Shown: positions 1 to 8,339 of the stretch, piece by piece
Position numbering within the stretch: the first letter of the stretch is position 1
Layout of the letters: each line of letters starts with the position of its first letter
Source of the DNA: WVZH01 sp034430895
Lineage (GTDB): Bacteria; Chloroflexota; Anaerolineae; Anaerolineales; E44-bin32
Reading direction: 5' to 3'
NCBI GenBank assembly: GCA_034430895.1
Contig: DAOUDW010000079.1
Coordinates: forward strand, 19,905-83,904
DNA length: 64,000 bases
Program-made: the position numbers and the translations under genes
Notes under the pieces: model-generated
Database searches by the model: none
The model's input: the letters and a program-made list of their open reading frames with translations, nothing else
Told to the model about the DNA's origin: nothing

Positions 1-258
1 TTTGTCCGTTCCTTGCTGGAAGGTTCCCAGCAGCCAATCTTGGTTGATCGGTGAGCGGACCTCGAACTTCTCCGAAGCACTGACTTCCTTGCCGTCAATG
101 ATCATTGGATGTTCGGCGCCCATGTTGCTTTTGATTTGTGCGAGAGAACTTTCGTAACTTTCGTGGAGTTCTTCGGGTGGATCGAACATCGTGGCATAGG
201 TTAATTTGAAACCGTCCGCTGCTTTTCCATCCTTCATTTTGGATTTCTTTTTAGTCAT
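1..258 (-). CDS. 1-pyrroline-5-carboxylate dehydrogenase, N-terminal part (cut by window edge)
   Basis: Only the first 86 codons are inside the window; the reading frame runs off the left edge with no stop. The start is an ATG at 258 with a strong AGGAGG-type ribosome site just upstream (261-270). After a short Lys-rich start, the protein reads FKLTYATMFDPPEELHESY and then HPMIIDGKEV, which is the characteristic opening of the class 4 aldehyde dehydrogenase that oxidises L-glutamate gamma-semialdehyde to glutamate (second step of proline breakdown, NAD-dependent, cytoplasmic). The NAD-binding and catalytic Cys regions lie outside the window, so activity cannot be judged. A general aldehyde dehydrogenase is the main alternative. 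Confidence 0.8.
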   Translation of the reverse strand, partial: MTKKKSKMKDGKAADGFKLTYATMFDPPEELHESYESSLAQIKSNMGAEHPMIIDGKEVSASEKFEVRSPINQDWLLGTFQQGTDK

Positions 259-364
259 GATCTCCTCCTGATGGGTATTCCCGCCTGAATGCAAAGTATA
301 GCCGCGAGCCTCGCCGTCGTCAAAAGGTCAATGTATACTGAGAAGACGGGTGCGGGAAGGTGAG

Positions 365-802
365 ATGACCTGGATTCACGATCAAATCTACGCCGCAGGT
401 GGAAAACACATTCCTGCAACGTGGGATGATTTTATGGATCAGACGGGGATATCCGTCATCCTTCATTTTAAACCAGAATCTCCGGAGGATTTTTCCGGAT
501 CGGTTCCGGAACAATTCCTCTGGATGGATGTGGCGGATGAGTCACAAGCGGGACTTGACGAGCGCTTGTTGGCGGCCGTTTTTCTACATACTTCCGTCTC
601 CGCAGGATTGCGTGTCTTGCTGCACAGCAGTTTAGGCCTTCATCGGACCCGATGGGCGTATGTGGCCTATTCAATCATGGCTGGACGTTCAGTAAAGTCG
701 GCGCTGCGTACGGCAGCGGAACCGCCTTGGCTTGCTCCCTACCATACCGATCGGGAAGTATGGGAAGCATTCGCTGTCGCCTGTCGGGCTGAATCCGTTT
801 GA
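365..802 (+). CDS. Dual-specificity-phosphatase-like protein with catalytic Cys replaced by Ser
   Basis: This small protein (145 residues from ATG 365, which has AAGGTG upstream; a GTG at 350 in the same frame is the alternative start) has the layout of the Tyr/dual-specificity phosphatase fold. Near residues 83-95 it reads VLLHSSLGLHRT, which lines up with the P-loop signature HCxxGxxR(S/T), followed by a helix AYSIMAGRSVKSALR like the AYLM...SVEEALR helix of the family. The nucleophile Cys is Ser88 (codon AGC at 626). His87, Gly and Arg are kept. What is seen is therefore a P-loop without its nucleophile; by inference it may be a phosphopeptide-binding pseudophosphatase. It sits 39 bp before a DUF429 gene on the same strand. 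The assignment rests on motif only. Confidence 0.6.
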   Translation: MTWIHDQIYAAGGKHIPATWDDFMDQTGISVILHFKPESPEDFSGSVPEQFLWMDVADESQAGLDERLLAAVFLHTSVSAGLRVLLHSSLGLHRTRWAYVAYSIMAGRSVKSALRTAAEPPWLAPYHTDREVWEAFAVACRAESV

Positions 803-841
803 CGATGACGTGTTTCGTAAACACGTCTGGGGTGGGAGGAC

Positions 842-1621
842 ATGATGCTTTTTTCAGATGTCGCATATATGGGAATCGATCCAACGGCGGGGACGCGTCC
901 TATCAACTACGCTGTCATCGATAAACGAAAACAAATATTGGCATTGGACCAGGGGGATATCGAATCCGTGTTGGCATTCGTGGCGGGACTGGAAAACGTC
1001 ATCGTCGCTATAGCCGCACCACAAGGTCCAAATATAGGTCTGATGCGACAATCTAAAATCCGTCGTCGACACAATCTGCAACCGGATGGAAAAACCTGGG
1101 CGAAGTGGCGTGTGTGTGAATTTATACTTCGTCAGCGGAACATACGCCTTTACAATACACCGGCAGACGAACAAAAGGCACCTGGATGGGTTCGGAATGG
1201 GTTTCGTCTTTTTCGCCGCTTGCAAGAAATGTCCTTTCAGCAATTTCTCATCGGCGAAGAACCTGTTGGGCATACGCTCCTGGAAGTCAATCCGCATGCT
1301 TGCTTTTCCGTCATCCTGGAGCACCGGCCGTTGTTGAAGCGAACCCTCGAAGGACGCATGCAGCGCCAGTTGGTTCTCTATCAAGAAGGATTCGATATTT
1401 TTAATCCCCTGCGCGTGCTCGAAGAAATGACTCGCCATCACCTGCTGACGGGAAATCTGCCCTTGGATGGTCTCTGCGAAGCAGATGCTTTAGATGCTTT
1501 GGTGGCTGCCTACACCGCCTTTTTGGTGGGAGAAGAGCCACGTCAAGTGACTCAGGTGGGCGAACAACACGAAGGCTTGATTACCCTTCCGGTGAACGAA
1601 CTGAAGGATTTCTATCCGTGA
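842..1621 (+). CDS. DUF429 family protein (predicted RNase H-like fold)
   Basis: The 259-residue protein starts at ATG 842 or the adjacent ATG 845, with GGGAGGA just upstream. It opens with YMGIDPTAGTRPINYAVID, an acidic first strand typical of RNase H-like/actin-like folds (GxDxT). It ends with EADALDALVAAYTAFLVG, the C-terminal helix that marks DUF429 proteins. Conserved acidic residues at the first strand (Asp) and in the C-terminal helix (Glu-Ala-Asp, Asp) match the putative metal site of this family, which has no established biochemical role. It may be co-transcribed with the phosphatase-like gene before it. No membrane segment or signal is seen. Confidence 0.7.
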   Translation: MMLFSDVAYMGIDPTAGTRPINYAVIDKRKQILALDQGDIESVLAFVAGLENVIVAIAAPQGPNIGLMRQSKIRRRHNLQPDGKTWAKWRVCEFILRQRNIRLYNTPADEQKAPGWVRNGFRLFRRLQEMSFQQFLIGEEPVGHTLLEVNPHACFSVILEHRPLLKRTLEGRMQRQLVLYQEGFDIFNPLRVLEEMTRHHLLTGNLPLDGLCEADALDALVAAYTAFLVGEEPRQVTQVGEQHEGLITLPVNELKDFYP

Positions 1622-1718
1622 TTGGATCCTTTAGCTCATCGATATCCTAGCCCGGGGCGAATCTCGGGTTGTGTTTATGATTCGCAGGTCAGCTCAAACT
1701 TCATGAAAGGAGAATACG

Positions 1719-3590
1719 ATGAAGCTGCGAGGCCTTGATTCGGTCGTGTCTGTATCTGTCTTTCTCTTTTTACTGCAAGCTTTGCGGGTGGTTTTCTCCG
1801 TGTTGTTTGGCATTATCTACGATCAGATATTCGAAGGGCCTGCCGATGCCTGGCTCGTGATCAGTAATCTCCTGGTGGTGCTGGCCTTTGCTGCGCCGCT
1901 CTGGACTCCGAAAAAGAATCGAAACCGGTGGGCATTGGTCTTTGCAGCAATGACGGCGCTTGCCCGTGTCAGCCTGTCGGTCAATCTTGCCGGTGTACGC
2001 TTTTGGGGATCGTTGTTCACCGTTGCTTTTGGGAGTCTCTACCTGACGACCCGCTTGCAGACCGGTCGACGATCGTTTGTGCAAACTATGCTCAGCGCGT
2101 TGGTCCTGGATCAGTTATTGCGCGCCGCTGGGGATACGTATGATATCAGCCTGCGCAGTTCCTGGCTGTCTGTGCAGATCCTGTGGAGTTTCGCTGTAAT
2201 TACCTTAGCCATCATGCTATTCCGACAACCAGATGAGGAGAAGATCGAAGTCACTGGTATCCGTGTCGTGGACGGAATCGCATTGTGTGGATTTCTCTTC
2301 TTACAGATCTCGCTGCTATCGTTTCCCAACGCTGTGGCGCGCTGGAGTTCAACCACGTATTTCACTTCGGCTGCAGCACTTATGGGAATGTTGGTCTTGT
2401 TTGCCATAACATCGATACGAGATATGTTCGTGCGTGTTTCCCAAACTTCACTGGCTGGTATTGGTATATCCTTGCTGCTGTTTTTAGGATTGATCGTAGG
2501 CTATTTCTCTGAGGGTGGCTTGAGTTTGTTGGCCTTGCTCCTGGCACAGTTTGCGGCTTTACTCAACTTCGGTTCCGCCTTCGAGAGCACACCGAAAACC
2601 CGTCGGATTTCTGGCGGTAACATAGCGTTGGGTATGTTGTTGTTCTTGCTGCTAAATTTTATATACGCCTTTACATTCACCTACGCTTATACGCTTCCCA
2701 TCTTGCGAGGGTATGGGTGGGTCGTCTTTCTAACGGCGGGCGTGATGGTTGGTGTGGGAAGTGTTGTGCAGGGCGTTGTCGATTCTTACTTCTCGCATCC
2801 GAAGTTCCGTCTCGTTACAGATGGTGTGCTCGTCCTGGGCGTACTCGTTTTCACGCTGGTGACAACCTGGCCGAAGCCGGCGCAGGATTTCCACACCGAT
2901 GATGTTGTGCGAGTCGCCACGTATAACATCCATTATGGCTATGATGACTTATGGCATTTTACGTTGGCGGACACGGCGCGCACGATCGGGGAAGCTGAGG
3001 TCGATGTGGTTGTGCTGCAGGAAGTGGATACGGCGCGTATCACCAGCTACGGTGTGGACGATGCTTATTATCTTGCCCGCCAATTGAATATGAATCAGGT
3101 TTATCTGCCTACGGTTGAACATCTCACAGGTATCGCAGTTCTGTATCGAGGACCCGTGGCGTCTTCTGAACAGCAATGGTTGACGAGTCTGCAGGAACAG
3201 ACGGGCATCATCCAGGTGAATCTTGAATTCGACGGAGAGCCTTTGAACGCCTACGGGATCTGGATGGGATTGAGTGATGAAGACACCCAGACTCAAATTT
3301 CGGAAGCGCTGGAATTTATCGGCGATCGGCCCAATGCGGTCTTTGGCGGCGATTTCAACGTCGATTACCATGAACCCATCCCGCAGGCGATCCTGACGGC
3401 CGGTTTCGAAGACCCTTTTATGCTTTTAGGTATCGACCCGGCTCCATTAACCAGCCCGGCGATCGATCCACGTTCGCGCATCGACTTCGTCTGGCTGCGT
3501 GACCTGAACCCCACTTCCGCATGGGTTTCAACTTCACTGGCATCCGATCACCGCATGGTTGTTGTGGAAATCGAAAGTCCGTCGCCATAA
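1719..3590 (+). CDS. Polytopic membrane protein with C-terminal endonuclease/exonuclease/phosphatase domain
   Basis: The 623-residue protein starts at ATG 1719 behind AAAGGAGAA. Residues about 8-390 form around eleven hydrophobic segments. The remainder is an EEP-superfamily domain: RVATYNIHYG (Asn, about residue 401), VVLQEVD (metal-binding Glu), GGDFNVD (about 543-549) and SDHRMVVVEI near the C-terminus (catalytic Asp-His). All key EEP residues are present, so a Mg-dependent phosphodiesterase or phosphatase held at the membrane is likely. The substrate (lipid, phosphoinositide-like or nucleic acid) is not visible. The hydrophobic half does not match a family I recognise; similar fusions are known in eukaryotic GPI-remodelling (CWH43-type) proteins, but this is only an analogy. 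A single-gene unit. Confidence 0.8.
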   Translation: MKLRGLDSVVSVSVFLFLLQALRVVFSVLFGIIYDQIFEGPADAWLVISNLLVVLAFAAPLWTPKKNRNRWALVFAAMTALARVSLSVNLAGVRFWGSLFTVAFGSLYLTTRLQTGRRSFVQTMLSALVLDQLLRAAGDTYDISLRSSWLSVQILWSFAVITLAIMLFRQPDEEKIEVTGIRVVDGIALCGFLFLQISLLSFPNAVARWSSTTYFTSAAALMGMLVLFAITSIRDMFVRVSQTSLAGIGISLLLFLGLIVGYFSEGGLSLLALLLAQFAALLNFGSAFESTPKTRRISGGNIALGMLLFLLLNFIYAFTFTYAYTLPILRGYGWVVFLTAGVMVGVGSVVQGVVDSYFSHPKFRLVTDGVLVLGVLVFTLVTTWPKPAQDFHTDDVVRVATYNIHYGYDDLWHFTLADTARTIGEAEVDVVVLQEVDTARITSYGVDDAYYLARQLNMNQVYLPTVEHLTGIAVLYRGPVASSEQQWLTSLQEQTGIIQVNLEFDGEPLNAYGIWMGLSDEDTQTQISEALEFIGDRPNAVFGGDFNVDYHEPIPQAILTAGFEDPFMLLGIDPAPLTSPAIDPRSRIDFVWLRDLNPTSAWVSTSLASDHRMVVVEIESPSP

Positions 3591-3977
3591 TGGACTTCCG
3601 AATAATGTCGTAGCCCAGCCGAAGCGGGATAGCTTGTTGTACAAACCATGCTTAACCTGGTGTATGATGTAGAACCAGGTTTGTAGGGTTTCCGTAAGGT
3701 CGGTAGCTGGTGGGTTTCTTGTACGATGGAGTGGTCTAACACGGATAATTTATATCTGTAAATGGTATTGCTATAAGCCGTAAGGTTTTTCTGCGCCAAG
3801 AACTCTTGGTAATGCGTATGTGATCGTATATGCCGTTGGTGGTGTCGTGAAGCGTCCTCTGAACATCGCAGCATTCATTGGAATGGCCCAACATTATAGC
3901 CCGGATCTTCATGCGTTCGAGAGTGTGTGAATGGAGTACACATGGCGAAGTTCATTAGATTCTGAAGGGTGGGTGAG
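3591..3977. other. Intergenic region without a supported gene
   Basis: About 390 bases between the EEP membrane protein and the c-di-GMP protein. No credible reading frame is seen on either strand. An inverted repeat AACCTGGT / ACCAGGTT (3654-3661 and 3674-3681, loop of 12) could form a hairpin after the upstream gene, but it lacks a T-run. AT-rich stretches around 3740-3780 could hold the promoter of the downstream gene; none is convincing. Confidence 0.4.
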
Positions 3978-5762
3978 ATGACGAACTCGCACGAGATCAA
4001 GGTGCTGGTCGTCGAGGGTGATCCTCATGATGCCGGGCTTATGCAAGGAATGCTCGAGGAATCGAATATAAAAGGCTTCTCGTTTCATCATGAGAAAGTC
4101 TTTAAGCGAGCGATTGATCGTCTGCGGGAGAACTCCTTCGATATTGTATTACTCAATCTTACCCTGGCTGATGCGAAAGGCGTGGAATCGATCCGTGTGA
4201 TCAATTCCGAATTTCCAAACCTGCCGATTGTGGCCTTGAGTAATGTCTCCGATGAGCAGGTCGTTGTACAAGCGATCAAAGCAGGGGCACAAGATTGTCT
4301 GGTGAAGGGACAGGGGGACGGCAACCTGCTCACGCGGTCGCTGCGTTACGCCATCGAGCGCAAGCAGGTCGAAGAGCGACTGTCTTATCTCGCCCAGTAC
4401 GATCATCTAACCGGATTGGCGAATCGTACGTTATTCAAAGACCGTTTGACGCAGGCGCTGGCGCATGCCAATCGAAATAATGAACAGGTGGCGTTGATGT
4501 TCCTCGACCTGGATAATTTCAAGGTGATCAACGACACGCTCGGGCATGATGCTGGAGATATCATCCTGCAAGCTGTTGCCGAAAGACTGAAGAAATGTGT
4601 ACGAGTGACCGATACCGTCGCCAGATTGGGCGGTGATGAGTTCATCATTATCCTCGACGGTCTCTCGAAGGGTGATGTGCCGGTTATCGTGGCGCAGAAG
4701 ATCAACAATATGCTGGCGCCGCCATTTCACGTGGGCGAGCGTGAGGTCTTTATCACCACGAGTATCGGTATCTCTCTTTATCCGATGGATGCCGACAACG
4801 CCAAAGATTTACTGAAATTTGCGGATCGGTCGATGTACCGCGCAAAAGAGAAGGGTTGCAGCAATTACCAATTTTACGCTGCAGAGATGAATCTGCGCGC
4901 GACGGAACGGCTGACGTTCCGCAGCAGCCTTTATCATGCCTTGGATCGCAACGAGCTTGTACTTCACTATCAACCCATCGTGAACATGCGCAGCGGCAAA
5001 ATCATTGGTCTGGAAGCATTGCTGCGCTGGAATCTGCCTAATTATGGATTGCTATCACCAGGCCGCTTCATCGATCTTGCAGAGGAAACCGAGTTGATTA
5101 TTCCTATCGGGGAATGGGTTATTCGCAAGGCTTGTGAGAGTGTGCAGGAGTGGATGGACCTTATCCTAACACCTTTTCGAATCTCGGTTAATATATCGGC
5201 GCGTCAATTCCGACAGGGTGCATTTTATAATGTCGTCGAGCGAATTTTGCTGGATACCGAACTCGAACCGGGACGCTTAGAATTGGAACTCACGGAAGGC
5301 ACACTCATGGAACAAACGGAAACCAGCAGTTCAACGTTGATGAACCTGAAAGACTTGGGTGTGCGCATCTCAATTGATGATTTTGGCACCGGTTATTCGT
5401 CTTTGAGCTATCTGCGGAGGTTCCCCATCGACACCCTGAAAATCGCGCAAACTTTCGTGAAGGATCTAACCAATAATTCGGACGATGCGGCAATATCGAA
5501 GGCGATCATCGCTATGGCTCACAGTATGCGATTGGAGGTCATCGCCGAGGGGGTCGAAACGGTGGATCAGCTCTCGATCCTCTATGCCCAGGGTTGTGAT
5601 GCTGCGCAGGGGTACTATCTGGGAAGACCTATCGATGGAAAGGACATTCCCGCTGTGCTGGCGAAAGGCTCTCTGATCGAAAGCATAGAATCTCCTGAAG
5701 AGATAACGCAGCCGGGATTAAAGAGAACCAGGAAGGGAAATCCTGTCCGAAAAATTGCTTGA
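3978..5762 (+). CDS. Receiver-GGDEF-EAL protein (c-di-GMP turnover)
   Basis: From ATG 3978 (a GTG nine bases earlier is possible) the protein has 594 residues in three domains. Residues about 8-125 are a response-regulator receiver, but the expected phosphoacceptor Asp is Asn60 (VLLNLTLADAKG); the acidic pair (Glu13, Asp15) remains. Residues about 140-300 are a GGDEF domain with intact GGDEF at 218-222 and an RxxD inhibitory site in front (RVTD). Residues about 315-575 are an EAL domain with EAL at 346-348, and DDFGTGYSSL and the usual acidic residues are present. It should be able to make and/or break cyclic di-GMP in the cytoplasm, with product inhibition via the RxxD site. The receiver probably signals without ordinary phosphorylation. 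It is followed by a bidirectional terminator. Confidence 0.95.
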   Translation: MTNSHEIKVLVVEGDPHDAGLMQGMLEESNIKGFSFHHEKVFKRAIDRLRENSFDIVLLNLTLADAKGVESIRVINSEFPNLPIVALSNVSDEQVVVQAIKAGAQDCLVKGQGDGNLLTRSLRYAIERKQVEERLSYLAQYDHLTGLANRTLFKDRLTQALAHANRNNEQVALMFLDLDNFKVINDTLGHDAGDIILQAVAERLKKCVRVTDTVARLGGDEFIIILDGLSKGDVPVIVAQKINNMLAPPFHVGEREVFITTSIGISLYPMDADNAKDLLKFADRSMYRAKEKGCSNYQFYAAEMNLRATERLTFRSSLYHALDRNELVLHYQPIVNMRSGKIIGLEALLRWNLPNYGLLSPGRFIDLAEETELIIPIGEWVIRKACESVQEWMDLILTPFRISVNISARQFRQGAFYNVVERILLDTELEPGRLELELTEGTLMEQTETSSSTLMNLKDLGVRISIDDFGTGYSSLSYLRRFPIDTLKIAQTFVKDLTNNSDDAAISKAIIAMAHSMRLEVIAEGVETVDQLSILYAQGCDAAQGYYLGRPIDGKDIPAVLAKGSLIESIESPEEITQPGLKRTRKGNPVRKIA

Positions 5763-5789
5763 CCTCGGTTGTAGATGGATGAATTAAAT

Positions 5790-5821
5790 AATAAGCGTCG
5801 AATTTGCAATCGACGCTTATT
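5790..5821. terminator. Bidirectional rho-independent terminator
   Basis: A perfect 12-bp stem (AATAAGCGTCGA at 5790-5801 paired with 5810-5821, 8-base loop) lies between two convergent genes. AT-rich tracts on both sides supply U-rich tails in both directions. Confidence 0.8.
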
Positions 5822-5851
5822 TACGTTTATCTCCCAGGCTTGTCGTATCGA

Positions 5852-6598
5852 TTAGTTCTCGAGTTCGTTGTCAATAATTTTCATAAATTCTGAAATGGGC
5901 TGTGCGCCAACGAGGGGAATGCCGTTGATGAAAAAAGTCGGGGTTCCATTGGCACCCAAATTAAACGCATACTGGGCATCCGCTTCAACCTCCTCGGCAT
6001 ATCGTTCTTCCGTGACGCATTCCATGAGTGAATCGGCGTCAATGCCGATCGTCTCTGCATAGTCGCGGTAAGCGTTTTCGTCAAATCCGAGCCCGCCTGA
6101 GAATAGTAGATCGTGAAAGTCCCAGAAAGCACCTTGTTCATCAGCACATTCTGCTGCCTGTGCGGCTTCATAGCCGCCGGAGACGGGGAGATCACGATAG
6201 ACAAATCGGATTTGGTCCGGATATTTTTCGAGCAGTGTCTGGAAAGTCTGTACGTGGAAACGTCGGCAATAACCGCAAGTATAGTCGCTGAATTCAACGA
6301 TCGTGATGGGCGCGCTTTCGGGACCTATGGCAGGATCATCGTCGACGTCAATGTCGAAGCGAGTCTGGGGTTGTGCTGTGGCGCTTTCTGGTTGGGGGCT
6401 TGGGGACTGCACTTCGACGGTCTTGACTTGATTCGGGGTTTGGTTGCCCCAAAATAAAAAACCGACGGCAATTCCCGTGACGAATGCCAGTGGCAGCAAG
6501 GCGGCATAAAGTTGGCTGCGGTTTAAGAGAATCACGTTGGATTCTGGTAAAGTACCATTGGCGCTGTTCGCGGCTTGTGTTTGCGATTGTTTTTCCAT
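5852..6598 (-). CDS. DsbA-like thioredoxin-fold protein, membrane-anchored
   Basis: The start is taken as ATG 6598 (MEKQSQTQ), giving 248 residues; an upstream in-frame start at 6622 would only add a short tail. One hydrophobic segment at residues about 30-50 anchors the protein, followed by a Ser/Pro/Gln-rich linker and a DsbA-type thioredoxin domain. The active site is CGYC (Cys108, Cys111) in EFSDYTCGYCRRFH, and the cis-Pro loop NGTPTFFING is near the C-terminus. This matches the DsbA/BdbD family that oxidises thiols or isomerises disulfides outside the membrane. The gene is divergent from the HgcA-like operon, whose promoter lies 37-65 bp beyond its start. Confidence 0.88.
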   Translation of the reverse strand: MEKQSQTQAANSANGTLPESNVILLNRSQLYAALLPLAFVTGIAVGFLFWGNQTPNQVKTVEVQSPSPQPESATAQPQTRFDIDVDDDPAIGPESAPITIVEFSDYTCGYCRRFHVQTFQTLLEKYPDQIRFVYRDLPVSGGYEAAQAAECADEQGAFWDFHDLLFSGGLGFDENAYRDYAETIGIDADSLMECVTEERYAEEVEADAQYAFNLGANGTPTFFINGIPLVGAQPISEFMKIIDNELEN

Positions 6599-6634
6599 GC
6601 AGGGATTATAGCACAATGACATGTTTGATCGTGC

Positions 6635-6663
6635 TTGACTAAAAAAAGAAATGCGAATATAGT
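6635..6663 (+). promoter_or_regulatory. Promoter of the HgcA-like operon
   Basis: TTGACT at 6635-6640, a 17-bp spacer and TATAGT at 6658-6663. The same layout (TTGACA, 17 bp, TATAGT) precedes the tetR gene at 10138, and both are followed by the same operator. Confidence 0.75.
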
Positions 6664-6668
6664 CTAAA

Positions 6669-6686
6669 AGACTGACTGGTCAGTCT
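6669..6686. promoter_or_regulatory. TetR-type operator (inverted repeat), copy 1
   Basis: AGACTGAC-TG-GTCAGTCT: 8-bp arms around a 2-bp centre. It begins six bases after the -10 box, so it covers the likely transcription start. The core ACTGACTGGTCAGT recurs exactly at 10105-10118 in front of the tetR gene, which makes that TetR protein the predicted binder. Confidence 0.75.
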
Positions 6687-6712
6687 ATTATCCATTACCA
6701 AGGGGATGCACA

Positions 6713-8335
6713 ATGGCAACCGTCTTTATGAAGTGGTTGGAGACTCAGCCTGAGAAGTACGATCGCGGCATTCAGTTGCTTACCTTGGGAAAGCTTCACA
6801 AGTTGCAGGATAGACTTGTCGGGCTTCTTGTCCGGCCAGGCATGCGTGTGCTTGAGATTGGCTGCGGGACTGGTGCGCTCACCGTTGCAATTGCGGCGAA
6901 GGGTGCCGAGGTTGTGGGGATCGATCTAGATTCAGGGATGCTGGCACAAGCGGAGAATCGACTGGCTGCTTCGGGATTGTATAAAAACGTCGTTCTGGAA
7001 CATGTGGATGCCGCTTTAATCGCCGAGCGTTTTAAGCCAAACAGTTTCGACCTCATTGTCAGCAGCCTGGCTTTCAGTGAAATGTCCCGGGATACACAAG
7101 CATATGTGCTTTCGGCTTGTCATTCCTTGCTGGCACCCGGCGGGCGATTGGCTATCTTAGATGAGATGTCGCCGCACGGATGGACCGCCCGCTTCGCGGT
7201 TGCCATGGTACACATCCCCTTGCGTTTCATCACTTGGATGCTGACACGCACGACGACAAATCCATTGCGCGATTTTCAAGGCACACTCGAGCGCGCTGGC
7301 TTCCGCGCAGATGTCATCGAACGAACCTTGCTGGGTTCGTTATGCTTATTCCTGGCGGAACCCAAACTCGATGACGGGTCTCAACCATTGCCGGTTTCGT
7401 TCAAAGGCCGCCTTCGCTATCGGATGAGTTTGCGAACCCTGTTGGTCGATCTCTGGGCGGTTTTCTTTCGCATCATACCGCCTTATCCAAAGATGCAGCC
7501 CGGCTTGTATTCCATTGGCCAACCGACTCCTGACTCGCCCGTTTTGGTAACCGGAAATTTCGAACTCACTGTCCGGCGCCTGGTGAAAGCCATCGATCAT
7601 CATTTGCATGTCTGGCTGCTGGTGGTTGACTCGAGCGGCATCAATGTCTGGTGTGCGGCCGGTGGTGGTTTTCTTACCGCCGAGCGTATTATCGGCGCTT
7701 TAAGCACCAGCCGGTTGGACGAAGTGGTTAACCATCGAGCCTTGATTCTGCCGCAGCTCTGTGCCAACGGTGTGGATGGTTGGCTGATCCGTAAACAGAC
7801 GAAATGGGGTGTGCATTGGGGGCCCGTCCGCGCTGCTGATCTACCAGCCTATATCCAGGCCGGGAGGAAAAAAACCGAGGACATGCGCCAGGTACGGTTT
7901 CCGTTGCGTGATCGGTTGGAGATGTTAGCAGCCACGATGGGTTTTTATGCGATGCTGATTCTCATCCCGGTGGCGTTGCTCTGGCCATCCAGTTTCTGGC
8001 CTTTACTCGCCGCTATGCTTGGATTGTCGCTGTTTTACGCCATCACGCTTCCCTGGCTGCCTGGTATTGATGGTCTGGCGAAGAGTCTGCCGTTGGGGTT
8101 GATTGCACTGGCGGGGATGCTGCTCTATTCGTGGTTCGTACATTCCACGGCATTGGCGGACATTTTCAATCGCGTTGTAGGATTAACCGGGCTCTCGGTT
8201 TTCGTTGGTGCCGAATTACAAGGAATGTCCCCACGCATGCGTGGTGAACAGGCGAACTGGGGTTGGGAGGCGATCATCGCTGTATTATTAGGGCTGGCGT
8301 ATTGGCTGATCCCTCGTTTGATGGGTTGGAGGTAG
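6713..8335 (+). CDS. SAM-dependent methyltransferase fused to an HgcA-like corrinoid/membrane domain
   Basis: 540 residues. Residues about 35-230 are a class I methyltransferase (motif I LEIGCGTG at 47-54, VVGIDLD after it). Residues about 275-415 closely follow HgcA, the corrinoid protein of mercury methylation: LLVVDSSGINVWCAAGGG with the cap-helix signature Asn311-Val-Trp-Cys314-Ala-Ala-Gly, then SRLDEVVNHRALILPQL and VHWGPVRAADLP. In HgcA the Cys is the lower ligand of cobalamin; the usual Lys after Ala-Ala-Gly is Gly here. Residues about 410-535 form several membrane helices, as in HgcA. The next gene encodes a ferredoxin, as HgcB follows HgcA. Inference: a membrane corrinoid methyltransferase whose corrinoid may be methylated or reactivated through SAM. 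The acceptor is unknown, and mercury methylation is not shown. Confidence 0.85.
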   Translation: MATVFMKWLETQPEKYDRGIQLLTLGKLHKLQDRLVGLLVRPGMRVLEIGCGTGALTVAIAAKGAEVVGIDLDSGMLAQAENRLAASGLYKNVVLEHVDAALIAERFKPNSFDLIVSSLAFSEMSRDTQAYVLSACHSLLAPGGRLAILDEMSPHGWTARFAVAMVHIPLRFITWMLTRTTTNPLRDFQGTLERAGFRADVIERTLLGSLCLFLAEPKLDDGSQPLPVSFKGRLRYRMSLRTLLVDLWAVFFRIIPPYPKMQPGLYSIGQPTPDSPVLVTGNFELTVRRLVKAIDHHLHVWLLVVDSSGINVWCAAGGGFLTAERIIGALSTSRLDEVVNHRALILPQLCANGVDGWLIRKQTKWGVHWGPVRAADLPAYIQAGRKKTEDMRQVRFPLRDRLEMLAATMGFYAMLILIPVALLWPSSFWPLLAAMLGLSLFYAITLPWLPGIDGLAKSLPLGLIALAGMLLYSWFVHSTALADIFNRVVGLTGLSVFVGAELQGMSPRMRGEQANWGWEAIIAVLLGLAYWLIPRLMGWR

Positions 8336-8339
8336 GCGT

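Noticed and set aside
854..1441. 195-codon minus-strand frame
   Set aside because: It lies fully inside the DUF429 gene, has no family features and no ribosome site.
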